Assembly (NCBI RefSeq): GCF_003051105.1
Contig: NZ_QAOO01000027.1
Coordinates: 1 to 41,684, forward strand
Direction of reading: 5' to 3'
Length of the DNA stretch: 41,684 nucleotides
Origin: Nitrosomonas nitrosa
GTDB lineage: Bacteria; Pseudomonadota; Gammaproteobacteria; Burkholderiales; Nitrosomonadaceae
The notes below the pieces were generated by a model, which saw only the letters and a program-made list of their open reading frames with translations, was not told the DNA's origin and did not search any database. Made by a program: the position numbers and the translations under genes. How positions within the stretch are numbered: the first letter of the stretch is position 1; every line of letters begins with the position of its first letter. Positions 25,161 through 34,341 of this stretch are shown here, one piece after another.

Positions 25161-28100
25161 ATGGAGCCGATCCCTTCTCTGACCGCTTTAAGGCAGCAGC
25201 ATCTAGCTGACAGCGTCGATACTGATCAGTTACGTGAGCAGGCGCGCCAGCGTATCGAAGCGCTCGCCAGCGAGTTGTGGACGGACTACAACAGCCATGA
25301 TCCTGGTATCACCATCCTGGAGCAGTTGGCTTATGCCATCACCGATCTCGGACTGCGTTCCCGTCTGCCCATTGAAGACTTGCTGGCGAACGGGAGTGAA
25401 CCTTCTTTCTATACCGCTCGTGAGGTGTTGCCCAATGCCGCGCTTACGCCCAATGACTACCGGCGGTTGCTGCTTGCGCTGGACGACATCGTCCGTGATG
25501 CACAAGTGGTTACGACTACGAGCGACCGCGTTGAAGGACTTTACGCACTAAAGGTATTGTTCGCAGAGGGTCGGTTGAATGAAAGCTGGCTGGAACAGGG
25601 AATTGATCTGCGCGACGATGCGGAAAAATTAGTTTTTCAGACGCGCGTTTATTTTGTTCCACCTGATTGGAGAAGTTTGCCGGATGCATGGTTGACTGAG
25701 GGTTCGATCGATGCGATCAGCCTCTCCGATAGTGGCCTGAGCCGGATTGTGGAAGAGGGCCGTGTGCCGCGTTATCATGCGAAAGTGATTGTATCCATTA
25801 ATTCACAGCCACTGGAGTTGGGCACATGGATTTATACGCAAACTCCAGTACCGCCTGAGTATGAAGCCCTTTTTCAAAGCAAATTGCGCGAATATCTGCG
25901 CAGCACTCAAAAGCTTGAAGCAGGAACCAGTGGAGAAGCGGAAGAAGAAACAGCAGAGAATAAAGTAATTGTGGGTGTTTTTCCTCGCTTCCGGGTGCGT
26001 ACTCAGCAAATCCTTGGCTACCTCGATACCCTGTACGCGTTTCTGAACCAGCATCGCAATCTGTGCGAGGATTGGGTGCGCATCGAGCCGGTACGCATCC
26101 AGCAAATCGCGGTTTGCGTGACAGAACTGGAATTGACGCCGGATGCGGGGCCGTTGGCGGTGCTCGCGGAAATTTATTTTTCTTTACAGCAGTTTATCGA
26201 GCCACAATTGCGCCCGCGCAGCCTCGACCAGTTGCTGGCGGAAGGGAAGGTTCCGGAGGATATTTTTCAGGGCGAGCAACTGGAGCCGGAATCAGGTTTC
26301 CTTTTGGAGGAAGATTTGCAAGGACTGGAGCGCGGCAACACGCTCTATACCTCCGATCTGGTGCGGTTGATCATGCAGGTGCCGGGAGTATTCGCGCTCA
26401 GCGGGCTCAGTTTGCGGGCTTTTATCGATCGCTTCGAAGTCAATCGCGATGTACTCAACTGCATGCGTTTGTTCGATCCCGATGATTTTTACCCGCGCCT
26501 CAGTCTGGACGATTGTGAAATAAAGCTCTACCGTCAGGGTGTGCAGGTTCTGCTGGACATGCAGACCGTTAAAGATCGCGTACAGCAACTGCATACGGCA
26601 TTCAAGGCGGGTTTCCCGAAGGAGACCGTCGCCGATCTGCCGGTGCCGCATGGCACGGCGCTGGATATCGAAAGCTACTATTCCATTCAGAACGAGTTTC
26701 CACAAACCTACCGCCTGCGGCAGGGGGAGATTACTCCCGGCATGCCGCCAGAACGCAAGGCGCAGGCGAAGCAGTTGAAAGGCTATCTGCTGTTGTTCGA
26801 GCAACTGCTGGCCAATTACTGCAGCCAGTTGCTGCATGTGCATGATTTGTTTTCCATCCGCAAGCAGATCGGGCAGACCTATTATCATCAGCCACTTTAT
26901 TGGGTGCCCGCGGTGCAGGCGCTGTTGCAAGCTTTCCTGGACGAGCAAAGGGGTACGCCATTGAGCTGGGAAGCGTTTACCCGCAACTGTAACGGTTATA
27001 TCAAGGCATTGAATGGGGCAGCGGAAGATCAGCAAGCTTTCCGCGAGCGCCGCCAGCAATTCATCGAACATCTGCTGAGCCGCTATGGTGAAAGCTTCGG
27101 CGATTACCCGGCCTGGGTAAGGGTTAACAATGCTGGGCTGGTATCTTCGGATCTGTTGATGGATCAACTGGAATTTTTGCTGGATTTTCCGGCATTGAGT
27201 GCACGGCGAGCAACGGCGCATAACTATGGGACTGCTGAAGTCTGGGGCACGGACAATGTTTCCGGTTTGGAGAAACGCGTTGCACGGTTATTGGGTATGC
27301 CCGACTGCCGACGCCGTTCTTTATCGAAGGTGTTCGATATCGGGGAATATTTTGAAACTTATAACGAGATCGATCGGGTGGAAGACCGTGTCCGTGAAGT
27401 GCGCTTCCGTTTTTGGAATGCACCCAGAATAGAAGTGTACGAATACGGCAGAATAACGTCAGTCGATGACGTGGACCGCACTAAATACGATATTTTGTTA
27501 TCGAGTACGCAGCATTATGAGCTGGATGCCGCGCTGGATAAAGAAGTCAAAAAAGTCGTTGAAGATTTTGCTTGCCATGGCAGGTATTATGCAGTCACAC
27601 AAACTCAACCCACCCGGTCTTCCGAATGCAAGTATTACATCAATTTGCTCGATGCCAGCTTCAATGGAACGGATCCGATCGCCCGTATCATCGATTATCC
27701 CGTTAACCGTGGCGAGGTGGAACAGCATATCAGCGAGGTGATCCATCTCATGCAGGGCCGGTATGCGGAAGGCATGCATTTGATCGAGCATATGCTGCTG
27801 AGGCCAATGGAGGGATCGACTCAAGCACTGGCACCGGTTCAATTTGAATTGAAAAGTGAATCAGGGAATACTTATTACCATACCTTCGTTAATGATCCTT
27901 ATTCGTTTCAGATCAGCATTTTTCTACCCGGCTGGGCGCCACGGTTTCAGGATCTGGAGTTTCGTGTCATTGTTGAACGCACCATCCGCCAGGAAACCCC
28001 CGCGCATATACTGCCGTGGATTTATTGGGTCGATCTTGAAGACAAGCAGGTACCCGGTGTGTTTACCGAATTCGAGAAAGCATACCAGCAATGGCTAGAG

Positions 28101-28229
28101 TCGCTGAATTCAGCCAATCGCGCCACCAACCAGGATAATTTTATATACGTATTTAACGCATTAGTCAGACAACCCTATGTGACATTGACCAACCTCACTG
28201 CTTACCGGCCGTTTAGCATTGAACGATAA
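25161..28229 (+). CDS. Baseplate protein (Afp12/Pvc12-like)
   Basis: This 1022-residue protein begins with the family's N-terminal segment: ELWTDYNSHDPGITILEQLA, then YAITDLGLRSRLPIEDLLAN. These are typical of Afp12-type wedge proteins (a gpI/gp7-like role). The middle part holds PERKAQAKQLKGYLLLFEQL and LDEQRGTP, and the C-terminus ends with beta-rich LPGWAPRFQDLEFRVIVERT. Together with the Afp11-like protein it forms the baseplate wedges around the hub. No signal peptide or membrane segment is present. Its stop overlaps the TTG start of the tape-measure gene by 11 bases. Confidence 0.9.
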   Translation: MEPIPSLTALRQQHLADSVDTDQLREQARQRIEALASELWTDYNSHDPGITILEQLAYAITDLGLRSRLPIEDLLANGSEPSFYTAREVLPNAALTPNDYRRLLLALDDIVRDAQVVTTTSDRVEGLYALKVLFAEGRLNESWLEQGIDLRDDAEKLVFQTRVYFVPPDWRSLPDAWLTEGSIDAISLSDSGLSRIVEEGRVPRYHAKVIVSINSQPLELGTWIYTQTPVPPEYEALFQSKLREYLRSTQKLEAGTSGEAEEETAENKVIVGVFPRFRVRTQQILGYLDTLYAFLNQHRNLCEDWVRIEPVRIQQIAVCVTELELTPDAGPLAVLAEIYFSLQQFIEPQLRPRSLDQLLAEGKVPEDIFQGEQLEPESGFLLEEDLQGLERGNTLYTSDLVRLIMQVPGVFALSGLSLRAFIDRFEVNRDVLNCMRLFDPDDFYPRLSLDDCEIKLYRQGVQVLLDMQTVKDRVQQLHTAFKAGFPKETVADLPVPHGTALDIESYYSIQNEFPQTYRLRQGEITPGMPPERKAQAKQLKGYLLLFEQLLANYCSQLLHVHDLFSIRKQIGQTYYHQPLYWVPAVQALLQAFLDEQRGTPLSWEAFTRNCNGYIKALNGAAEDQQAFRERRQQFIEHLLSRYGESFGDYPAWVRVNNAGLVSSDLLMDQLEFLLDFPALSARRATAHNYGTAEVWGTDNVSGLEKRVARLLGMPDCRRRSLSKVFDIGEYFETYNEIDRVEDRVREVRFRFWNAPRIEVYEYGRITSVDDVDRTKYDILLSSTQHYELDAALDKEVKKVVEDFACHGRYYAVTQTQPTRSSECKYYINLLDASFNGTDPIARIIDYPVNRGEVEQHISEVIHLMQGRYAEGMHLIEHMLLRPMEGSTQALAPVQFELKSESGNTYYHTFVNDPYSFQISIFLPGWAPRFQDLEFRVIVERTIRQETPAHILPWIYWVDLEDKQVPGVFTEFEKAYQQWLESLNSANRATNQDNFIYVFNALVRQPYVTLTNLTAYRPFSIER

Positions 28230-29598
28230 TACGCATATTATTCAGAAACTCTTCATCGAGCTGACTGTACCGCGCGGCGGGGATGCCTTTGGCCTGGGCC
28301 AGCGGTTGGAACAACTGTTGCAAGAGAAGCTATACCCGAAACTCGATCCCGTATTCGATCAGCTGGCCGGTTCCGGACAATGGGTCGAACTCGATAAATT
28401 GGAAATCGACCTGGGGGAGCTGTCTGTGCAGCAGGATGACGATCAGTGGCTCGATCAGGCTTACCAGCAGTTTCGAGGCACGATCGAGTCTGCCGTTGCA
28501 TCGGCTGTGCAAACGGCAGCCGGGAGCAGCGGCCATCGGCAGATCGAGTGTCTGGCGTATTTCCTGCAATATGGTCATTTGCCCTGGTGGGCCGGGGAGC
28601 CTGACCTGGAAAAGCTGCTGGAAGAGCAGATCCATAGGCAACCGCGGGAAGTATTGGCGTTACTCAAATCCCCCATAGCAATGGAACGCTGGATCGCCCA
28701 ATTTCCGGACCGGTTGCATCGAGCGCTATTGGATGCCTTGGCCATTCATTTGCCGGTTACATTGGCAGACTGGCAAGACCAGGCTACCTTTCTGTCGCGT
28801 CAGCAAGCCGGTAAAGTTTATTGGCAAACGACCTGGAGCATCATTCAAGCACAAGAAAGTCCATTGGATGAGCAGGAATGGCAAGCGCAACTGCTACGCA
28901 ATTTGTTTGCCAATGGGGATACACGGTTCCATACCATCAATGTCAACGGCCAGTTGGCAAAACTAAACCGCTTATTAAATGGTTTTGAGGAAATATTATC
29001 TTCTGAAACCCCGCTGCGGAAATTTCTTGCCCGGCAAACCAAAGATGTAACCCCGCCCACTCCACAAAATTTATCAGGCAGCCCTGCAAAAGAACCAGAC
29101 GGCATTTATGTGCCGCTCGCGGGAACAGTATTGGTGCATCCATTCCTGCCTACGTTGTTCAACAAAGCGAACCTGTTGAATGGTGAAAACTTCAAGGATT
29201 TTGCCGCGCAGGAAAGAGCTGTCCATCTGCTTTATTATATCGCCACCCGCCAACAGCAGCCGATAGAGTCAGAAGTGGTGCTGCTCAAACTGCTGTGCGG
29301 CCTGCAGCCGGAAACATTGATTGCCCGCGAGATAGTGTTGGGCGCCGATGAAACCAACGAAGCCGAACGCATGCTGCAAGCACTGATCGAACACTGGCCG
29401 ATCATACAAGGCACCACCACTGAAGAACTGCGCGGCACCTTTTTCATACGCGAAGGCAAACTCACCACCACCGATCTCGGCTGGCGATTGACCGTGGAAC
29501 AAACCAGCTTCGACGTCCTGCTCGGCAAACTCCCCTGGGGCCTATCCCCCATCATGCACCCCTGGATGGACCGCATGCTCTGGGTAGAATGGGCATAA
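28219..29598 (+). CDS. Contractile injection system tape-measure protein
   Basis: This 459-residue protein's N-terminus (HIIQKLFIELTVPRGGDAFG...VELDKLEIDLGELS) matches the CIS tape-measure family (Afp14/Pvc14 type), whose length sets particle length. The conserved C-terminal half contains PLAGTVLVHPFLPTLFNKAN, QERAVHLLYYIATRQQQ and LTVEQTSFDVLLGKLPWGLS. The start is TTG 28219, inside the preceding gene; no ATG fits the conserved N-terminus. It is much shorter than long Afp14 proteins, so the particle could be comparatively short. The 29520-29600 end is C-rich compared with the following effector gene, marking a composition boundary. Confidence 0.88.
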   Translation: MNDNTHIIQKLFIELTVPRGGDAFGLGQRLEQLLQEKLYPKLDPVFDQLAGSGQWVELDKLEIDLGELSVQQDDDQWLDQAYQQFRGTIESAVASAVQTAAGSSGHRQIECLAYFLQYGHLPWWAGEPDLEKLLEEQIHRQPREVLALLKSPIAMERWIAQFPDRLHRALLDALAIHLPVTLADWQDQATFLSRQQAGKVYWQTTWSIIQAQESPLDEQEWQAQLLRNLFANGDTRFHTINVNGQLAKLNRLLNGFEEILSSETPLRKFLARQTKDVTPPTPQNLSGSPAKEPDGIYVPLAGTVLVHPFLPTLFNKANLLNGENFKDFAAQERAVHLLYYIATRQQQPIESEVVLLKLLCGLQPETLIAREIVLGADETNEAERMLQALIEHWPIIQGTTTEELRGTFFIREGKLTTTDLGWRLTVEQTSFDVLLGKLPWGLSPIMHPWMDRMLWVEWA

Positions 29599-29613
29599 AC
29601 CGGCTAAACCCAT

Positions 29614-31674
29614 ATGAAAACCGCCAAACAAGCAAATCAAACAACAGAAGGTGCTAGGCGGGGGCCTTTTATTCAGCGGCAGTGTAGTCATTGCGCAAAG
29701 GAAAAGGAAGAAGAAGCGCCTTTTATCTCATCGTCCCGAGTAGGCAGAGTACAATCCAAACTCGCCGTCGGCCAACCAGGGGATCAGTACGAGCGAGAAG
29801 CCGACCAGATGGCTGATTATGTGATGCGTATGCCGGTACCAGGTTCACTTGCACCAATTATTAGTCGAATACCTCCTGCTCAACCACACTTGCAAAGATT
29901 ATGTGCTGAATGTGAGGACGAAATTCAGCCCCAACCATCGAATACTTTACTCCCATCGTCTGAACTCATTGTGCAACGCAATGGCAATGGAGACAAAGCT
30001 GCAACCCAAACTTCTTCTGATTTAAGTAATCAATTGCAGCGCCGACAGGGGCGAGGAGAACGCTTGCCGCAAGATATTCAAACGGAGATGGAAAATGCCT
30101 TTGGTACAGACTTTAGTGGTGTAAGAGTGCACAGAGACAGTGAAGCGATGCAAATGAGTCAGGAGCTTAATGCGCAGGCTTTTACGCATGGATCTAATAT
30201 TTATTTTGATCATGGGAAATATTCGCCGAGCGAGTCTTTGGGTAAACGTTTATTGGTACATGAGTTAATGCATGTTGTGCAGCAGAGTAGTGGAAATTTT
30301 CATTCAAGAAGTAAGCAAGTATTCTCAAAATCATCATCTATTCCACAAATTATGCGAACAGCATGGGAATCATATTCTGAACAACCTTCAACAGATTATT
30401 TGCGTGGCGACATTTTTCCTGTAGATATAGTAAATCTCGGCCCAATCAGAGCAAATACAAGAAACTGTGCTTTTACTCCTCTATTTCAGGTCCCAAATTT
30501 TGGTGTTCCTAACCAAATGAGCCCTCTAAATAGACTAACCATTAGAGCAACTGCGATGTCTTCGGATGGACGATATCGAATTAGCTCATCTGATGAAGAT
30601 TGGAGCATGGATATTTTTGAAGCATACTCATCGACTAGTCCTGGTGCTGGATCTCGTTACTATTGTGATACTCCAAATCCCTATCGTAATCACCGAGCTG
30701 CAGGACACTTAAATGAAACGCTTACGATTGTGTATCCCAGCCCCCCTGCTCTCTGGAGTACCCGTAATCTTTTTATAAGGTTTAGGAACGGAAGCGGATC
30801 TCGTATTATTAGTGCCAATATTCACTTTGAATATCCTCAACCAGCAGCTCCAGATGCATCAGAACAGTTTTGGGATTCCATACAAAGAGTCCTAGGATTA
30901 CTTGGGATGACACCATGGGTAGGTATCATATTTGATGGAATTGATTTTGTGATATCTGCTGCAAGAGGAAGGTGGGTGGAAGCTGGTTTTGCTGCTATGG
31001 CTATATTGCCGGGCTTAGGAGATGCGGCCAGAGCTGCCAGAGTATCATCACAAATTCATGACGGTATTTGGCTTACTCGATCCATACATTCTGGGAATGA
31101 CGTAATTGGTTATCGCATTTCACAAGATATTTTGAGAGCTATGAGTGCTGACGATATTGTTCGAGCGATAAGGGAAAGTTCCTCAGAGCTGGCTCGTGTA
31201 AGTATTCCTTCTCGTCTAGAAAGGGTACCTAGATCATTAGGCCGTAGAAGAGGTCCCGTAGATAATACCCTTCTAACACAAGCACTTTACGTTAGAACAC
31301 ATCTTGTGGGAATCACTTACCCGTTATTGCACGATATTAATGTTGCAGCAGCAAGAGTTCGCATTGGCGACGAAATCGAATATATTACTTTCAGAAACAC
31401 ACGGCATGACGTACATTCAGAAACTTGGATACTTAGTGAAGTTGAAAGAATTCGGAATAATCACCCTAGCGTAAGAGTCATTGTTGAACAGGTATTTACT
31501 GAGAGAGCTCCATGTCGAGGTTTGCATAATTGTTCTGGAAGTTTGAGGTTATTAGAACGTTCGCAAATTTCGCAATTTGGAAATGATGGTCAATTAGCAG
31601 TATTTTATGGTAGCGCTGAACTTGATGCACAAGTCGTCAATGATCTTAGAGTGCTGTGGGGTCTTGAGCAGTAG
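29614..31674 (+). CDS. eCIS effector: DUF4157 domain plus C-terminal deaminase-like toxin
   Basis: This is a 686-residue protein. Residues 1-115 hold two short Cys motifs (RQCSHCAKEKEEE, LQRLCAECEDEIQ) around the DUF4157-linked element VGQPGDQYEREADQMADYVM. Residues about 140-225 are the DUF4157 metallopeptidase-like core with intact zinc motif His216-Glu-Leu-Met-His220 (HELMHVVQQ). Residues about 425-475 form a hydrophobic linker (FDGIDFVISAARGRWVEAGF...GLGDAARAA) typical of the segment before polymorphic toxins. The C-terminal about 130 residues carry His601-Ser-Glu603 (DVHSETWILSEVERI) and TERAPCRGLHNC with Pro633-Cys634 and Cys639. These are the HxE and PC..C zinc-site motifs of nucleic-acid deaminases, most like XOO_2897-type toxins. 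DUF4157 proteins are known eCIS cargo. No immunity gene follows. Confidence 0.8.
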   Translation: MKTAKQANQTTEGARRGPFIQRQCSHCAKEKEEEAPFISSSRVGRVQSKLAVGQPGDQYEREADQMADYVMRMPVPGSLAPIISRIPPAQPHLQRLCAECEDEIQPQPSNTLLPSSELIVQRNGNGDKAATQTSSDLSNQLQRRQGRGERLPQDIQTEMENAFGTDFSGVRVHRDSEAMQMSQELNAQAFTHGSNIYFDHGKYSPSESLGKRLLVHELMHVVQQSSGNFHSRSKQVFSKSSSIPQIMRTAWESYSEQPSTDYLRGDIFPVDIVNLGPIRANTRNCAFTPLFQVPNFGVPNQMSPLNRLTIRATAMSSDGRYRISSSDEDWSMDIFEAYSSTSPGAGSRYYCDTPNPYRNHRAAGHLNETLTIVYPSPPALWSTRNLFIRFRNGSGSRIISANIHFEYPQPAAPDASEQFWDSIQRVLGLLGMTPWVGIIFDGIDFVISAARGRWVEAGFAAMAILPGLGDAARAARVSSQIHDGIWLTRSIHSGNDVIGYRISQDILRAMSADDIVRAIRESSSELARVSIPSRLERVPRSLGRRRGPVDNTLLTQALYVRTHLVGITYPLLHDINVAAARVRIGDEIEYITFRNTRHDVHSETWILSEVERIRNNHPSVRVIVEQVFTERAPCRGLHNCSGSLRLLERSQISQFGNDGQLAVFYGSAELDAQVVNDLRVLWGLEQ
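29967..30146 (+). repeat. 180-bp perfect direct repeat, copy 1 (effector constant region)
   Basis: This segment of the first DUF4157 gene is identical base for base to 32252-32431 in the second (offset 2285). It codes for the linker and first half of the DUF4157 domain. Identity at third codon positions indicates recent duplication or gene conversion rather than protein-level constraint. Confidence 0.9.
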
Positions 31675-31877
31675 GCAAAAGTAAATTAATAAAGAAGAAG
31701 AAAAATCAGGCCCAGTTAAAAAGTGTCGCGATCACAGATCATGTCATGACTTTTACAAATGACGGAAAGTGATTTATGTAATTTTAACGAATCAATTCAC
31801 TTATCAGCTTTAGCATTGAGTAATAATTCGAAGTGGACTGTATGCACTGAGTGGAATAAGCATTTGAGTGTGCACAT

Positions 31878-34211
31878 ATGAAAGTCGCCAAACAAGTTAA
31901 TCAAACAACAGAAGGTACTAGGGAGCCTTTTATTCAGCGGCAGTGTAGTCATTGTGTGGAAGAAGAAAACACACCTTTTATTTCACCCTCGCGGGTGGGG
32001 AGGGTGCAAGCGAAACTCATCATCGGTCAACCAGGAGACCAGTACGAGCGGGAAGCCGACCAGATAGCTGATTATGTGATGCGTATGCCAATGGAAAGAG
32101 AAACTCGACCATTGATCAGCCGTATATCGCATGTACAACCAAACTTACAAAGATTATGTACTGATTGCGAAGATGAAATTCAACGCAAGCCCTCGGATGT
32201 TTTAGAGCGTGAAGAAGAATTATCTGATGCTGCACTCCGGCCGTCAGAATCCATTGTGCAACGCAATGGCAATGGAGACAAAGCTGCAACCCAAACTTCT
32301 TCTGATTTAAGTAATCAATTGCAGCGCCGACAGGGGCGAGGAGAACGCTTGCCGCAAGATATTCAAACGGAGATGGAAAATGCCTTTGGTACAGACTTTA
32401 GTGGTGTAAGAGTGCACAGAGACAGTGAAGCTGTACAAATGAGTCAGGAGCTTAATGCGCGGGCTTTTACACATGGATCGGATATTTATTTTAATTATGG
32501 AAAGTACGACCCACAATCAGCGCAAGGACGCAAATTACTAGGTCATGAGCTAACACATGTAGTTCAGCAGAGAGCTGTTACTCTACGAAACGTTATACAA
32601 CGACAAGTTGGGCACTGGAATTCTAATTGCAGGCAAGCTGCTGAATTTGAAGCGCGCAACTGCAATAGACCCAACTTGAGTTTACGCCGACGATTGGGAA
32701 GTCAGGTGCATCCAGAAATACAGAGACGATTTCGCAGAAACGATCATATTAATAATCTTACAGAAATTACAGTGCCAGGTGGAAATGAGTGTCGATTTGA
32801 AGGAAGTTCTACCAGCAGAATTGGCCGCGCTGATCTAATTAAAGTAATTAGTCGAGGCCCAAGGGGAGGATTAATCCTATTAAGGATTGCGGAAATCAAG
32901 CCCGCAAGTGGCTCTGAGCTTGCTGGGGGTGAAGCACAGGCTACATGTTATGCTAATAAAATTATTAGATATGGTCCAGATTGTTTATTATTGGGAATAC
33001 TTCGCCTAAGACAAACATCAGCTTTTCGTCAAGAGTTTACCGAGTATGCTGCCACATTAAATATGTGTTCTCGGGTTGGGGCATTCCGGGGGTTTCGACA
33101 ATATCATCAGAGAGGATATCAAGAGCAACTAGGACGTATCGTCAGCGCGGAGCATAATTACTTTCCGTTTACCCCTCTGTTTTTTCGTATGGGAGATCGA
33201 TATGTTATGGTGCAAAGTTGTTTACCTAACGTAATTGGGTATTGGTTTGTTAACCAGAATCGTCAACAGCGATGTGCCGAGCAAAGGCAAGTTTCTGCCC
33301 AAGGTACTCAAGAGGAAGGAATCTTTGCTAGAATAGGATATAGTAATTTTCGTATTATCCAATTCAATCAACATATATCAGTGTCTGATGCAATTCGGTT
33401 TATCTGGCCTGAAGGGGCTCCTTTTAGGCATCCATTGGAACCGGTAACTGAAAGTGGTTTGGGTTTTGCTCCTGGTTTATATACTCAATTCGTTTTGAGT
33501 AATAATGTCCAATTAATTGGTGGGCTTGCTTTTTCTATTGAAAGTTTCCTTCCCGGGATGCGGCCTGAGTTACTAACCCAATACCAAGCACGAATTGCAA
33601 GTGGTCCCGACCCAATTCACAGTGTATCTACAGTGCCCCTTGAACAAAGAATTCCCGAATGGGCTCATCCGGAAGCTCGTGAGGCCATCTTAACAAGTAG
33701 TTTTCATTCAGGTGTAACCGTTGATGTTTATCCCAGCTCTGGAGATGGTTGGGGAAGAACAGTTCTTCGCGTTTCGCAAGGACGTGTTATGAGAGTGGAA
33801 ATATATCGTGAGTATCCGGAAGAGATTTCTTGGTATTTAAATAATATTGCCGATGGCGATCATTCTATTGCAAGAATTAATCAAGAGGTATACGTTCAAT
33901 GGAACCGTGATATCGCCTCTCTGGTGATAGAACGAGGTTGGAGTTTACGTCGTGCTCGTGACTATCTACGAGGAGTTTATCGCGAATTATTCATGCTTAT
34001 TGTCGCTGGATTTGTTGGAGCCTTTGCTTCTGGAAGTATGCCTGGCCGTTCACCTGCAACAGCTTCCAGCGCTATGCGAGGCAACAGGCTAAGAATTAGA
34101 AATGTGCGCAGTGGAGCGAGATTTAATCCGCAATCAATACCTGTTCGTCGGGCTCCGACAATAAGTCAGCATGGACAACGTACTCGTCGATATTTTAGTA
34201 ATGCTGCTTAA
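31878..34211 (+). CDS. eCIS effector: DUF4157 domain plus PD-(D/E)XK-like nuclease region
   Basis: This is a 777-residue protein. The first about 230 residues parallel the preceding effector: KVAKQVNQTTEGT start, RQCSHCVEEE and LQRLCTDCEDEIQ Cys motifs, VGRVQAKLIIGQPGDQYERE, and DUF4157 with His223-Glu-Leu-Thr-His227. The C-terminal 550 residues are unrelated. Residues about 310-360 show GRADLI with Asp319, then IAEIKP with Glu339 and Lys341, then AQATCY with Gln354. This is the order D...ExK...Q of the PD-(D/E)XK nuclease fold, so DNA or RNA cleavage is a reasonable guess. Residues about 400-690 are unassigned. A hydrophobic stretch (LFMLIVAGFVGAFASG, about residue 700) and a basic tail follow. 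The nuclease call rests on motif spacing only. Confidence 0.7.
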   Translation: MKVAKQVNQTTEGTREPFIQRQCSHCVEEENTPFISPSRVGRVQAKLIIGQPGDQYEREADQIADYVMRMPMERETRPLISRISHVQPNLQRLCTDCEDEIQRKPSDVLEREEELSDAALRPSESIVQRNGNGDKAATQTSSDLSNQLQRRQGRGERLPQDIQTEMENAFGTDFSGVRVHRDSEAVQMSQELNARAFTHGSDIYFNYGKYDPQSAQGRKLLGHELTHVVQQRAVTLRNVIQRQVGHWNSNCRQAAEFEARNCNRPNLSLRRRLGSQVHPEIQRRFRRNDHINNLTEITVPGGNECRFEGSSTSRIGRADLIKVISRGPRGGLILLRIAEIKPASGSELAGGEAQATCYANKIIRYGPDCLLLGILRLRQTSAFRQEFTEYAATLNMCSRVGAFRGFRQYHQRGYQEQLGRIVSAEHNYFPFTPLFFRMGDRYVMVQSCLPNVIGYWFVNQNRQQRCAEQRQVSAQGTQEEGIFARIGYSNFRIIQFNQHISVSDAIRFIWPEGAPFRHPLEPVTESGLGFAPGLYTQFVLSNNVQLIGGLAFSIESFLPGMRPELLTQYQARIASGPDPIHSVSTVPLEQRIPEWAHPEAREAILTSSFHSGVTVDVYPSSGDGWGRTVLRVSQGRVMRVEIYREYPEEISWYLNNIADGDHSIARINQEVYVQWNRDIASLVIERGWSLRRARDYLRGVYRELFMLIVAGFVGAFASGSMPGRSPATASSAMRGNRLRIRNVRSGARFNPQSIPVRRAPTISQHGQRTRRYFSNAA
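32252..32431 (+). repeat. 180-bp perfect direct repeat, copy 2 (effector constant region)
   Basis: Identical to 29967-30146. Similarity between the two effector genes continues on both sides at lower identity (from the start codons to about codon 230) and then stops abruptly. It provides homology through which C-terminal toxin parts could be exchanged or one gene deleted. Confidence 0.9.
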
Positions 34212-34341
34212 TTAGCTGATAAAAAAAGAAAAACGAAAAAAATGGGTCAGAATCATTATTATAAATAACATCTTTATGTTTCGTTAATTGCTTTGTTATC
34301 CGCAGCGCGTGAACAGTGGGGATAATCATTGTTGGCATATC

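Noticed and set aside
31735..31755. Short palindromic text (TCATGTCATGA) between the two effector genes as a possible operator.
   Set aside because: Too short and isolated; no second copy or promoter context.
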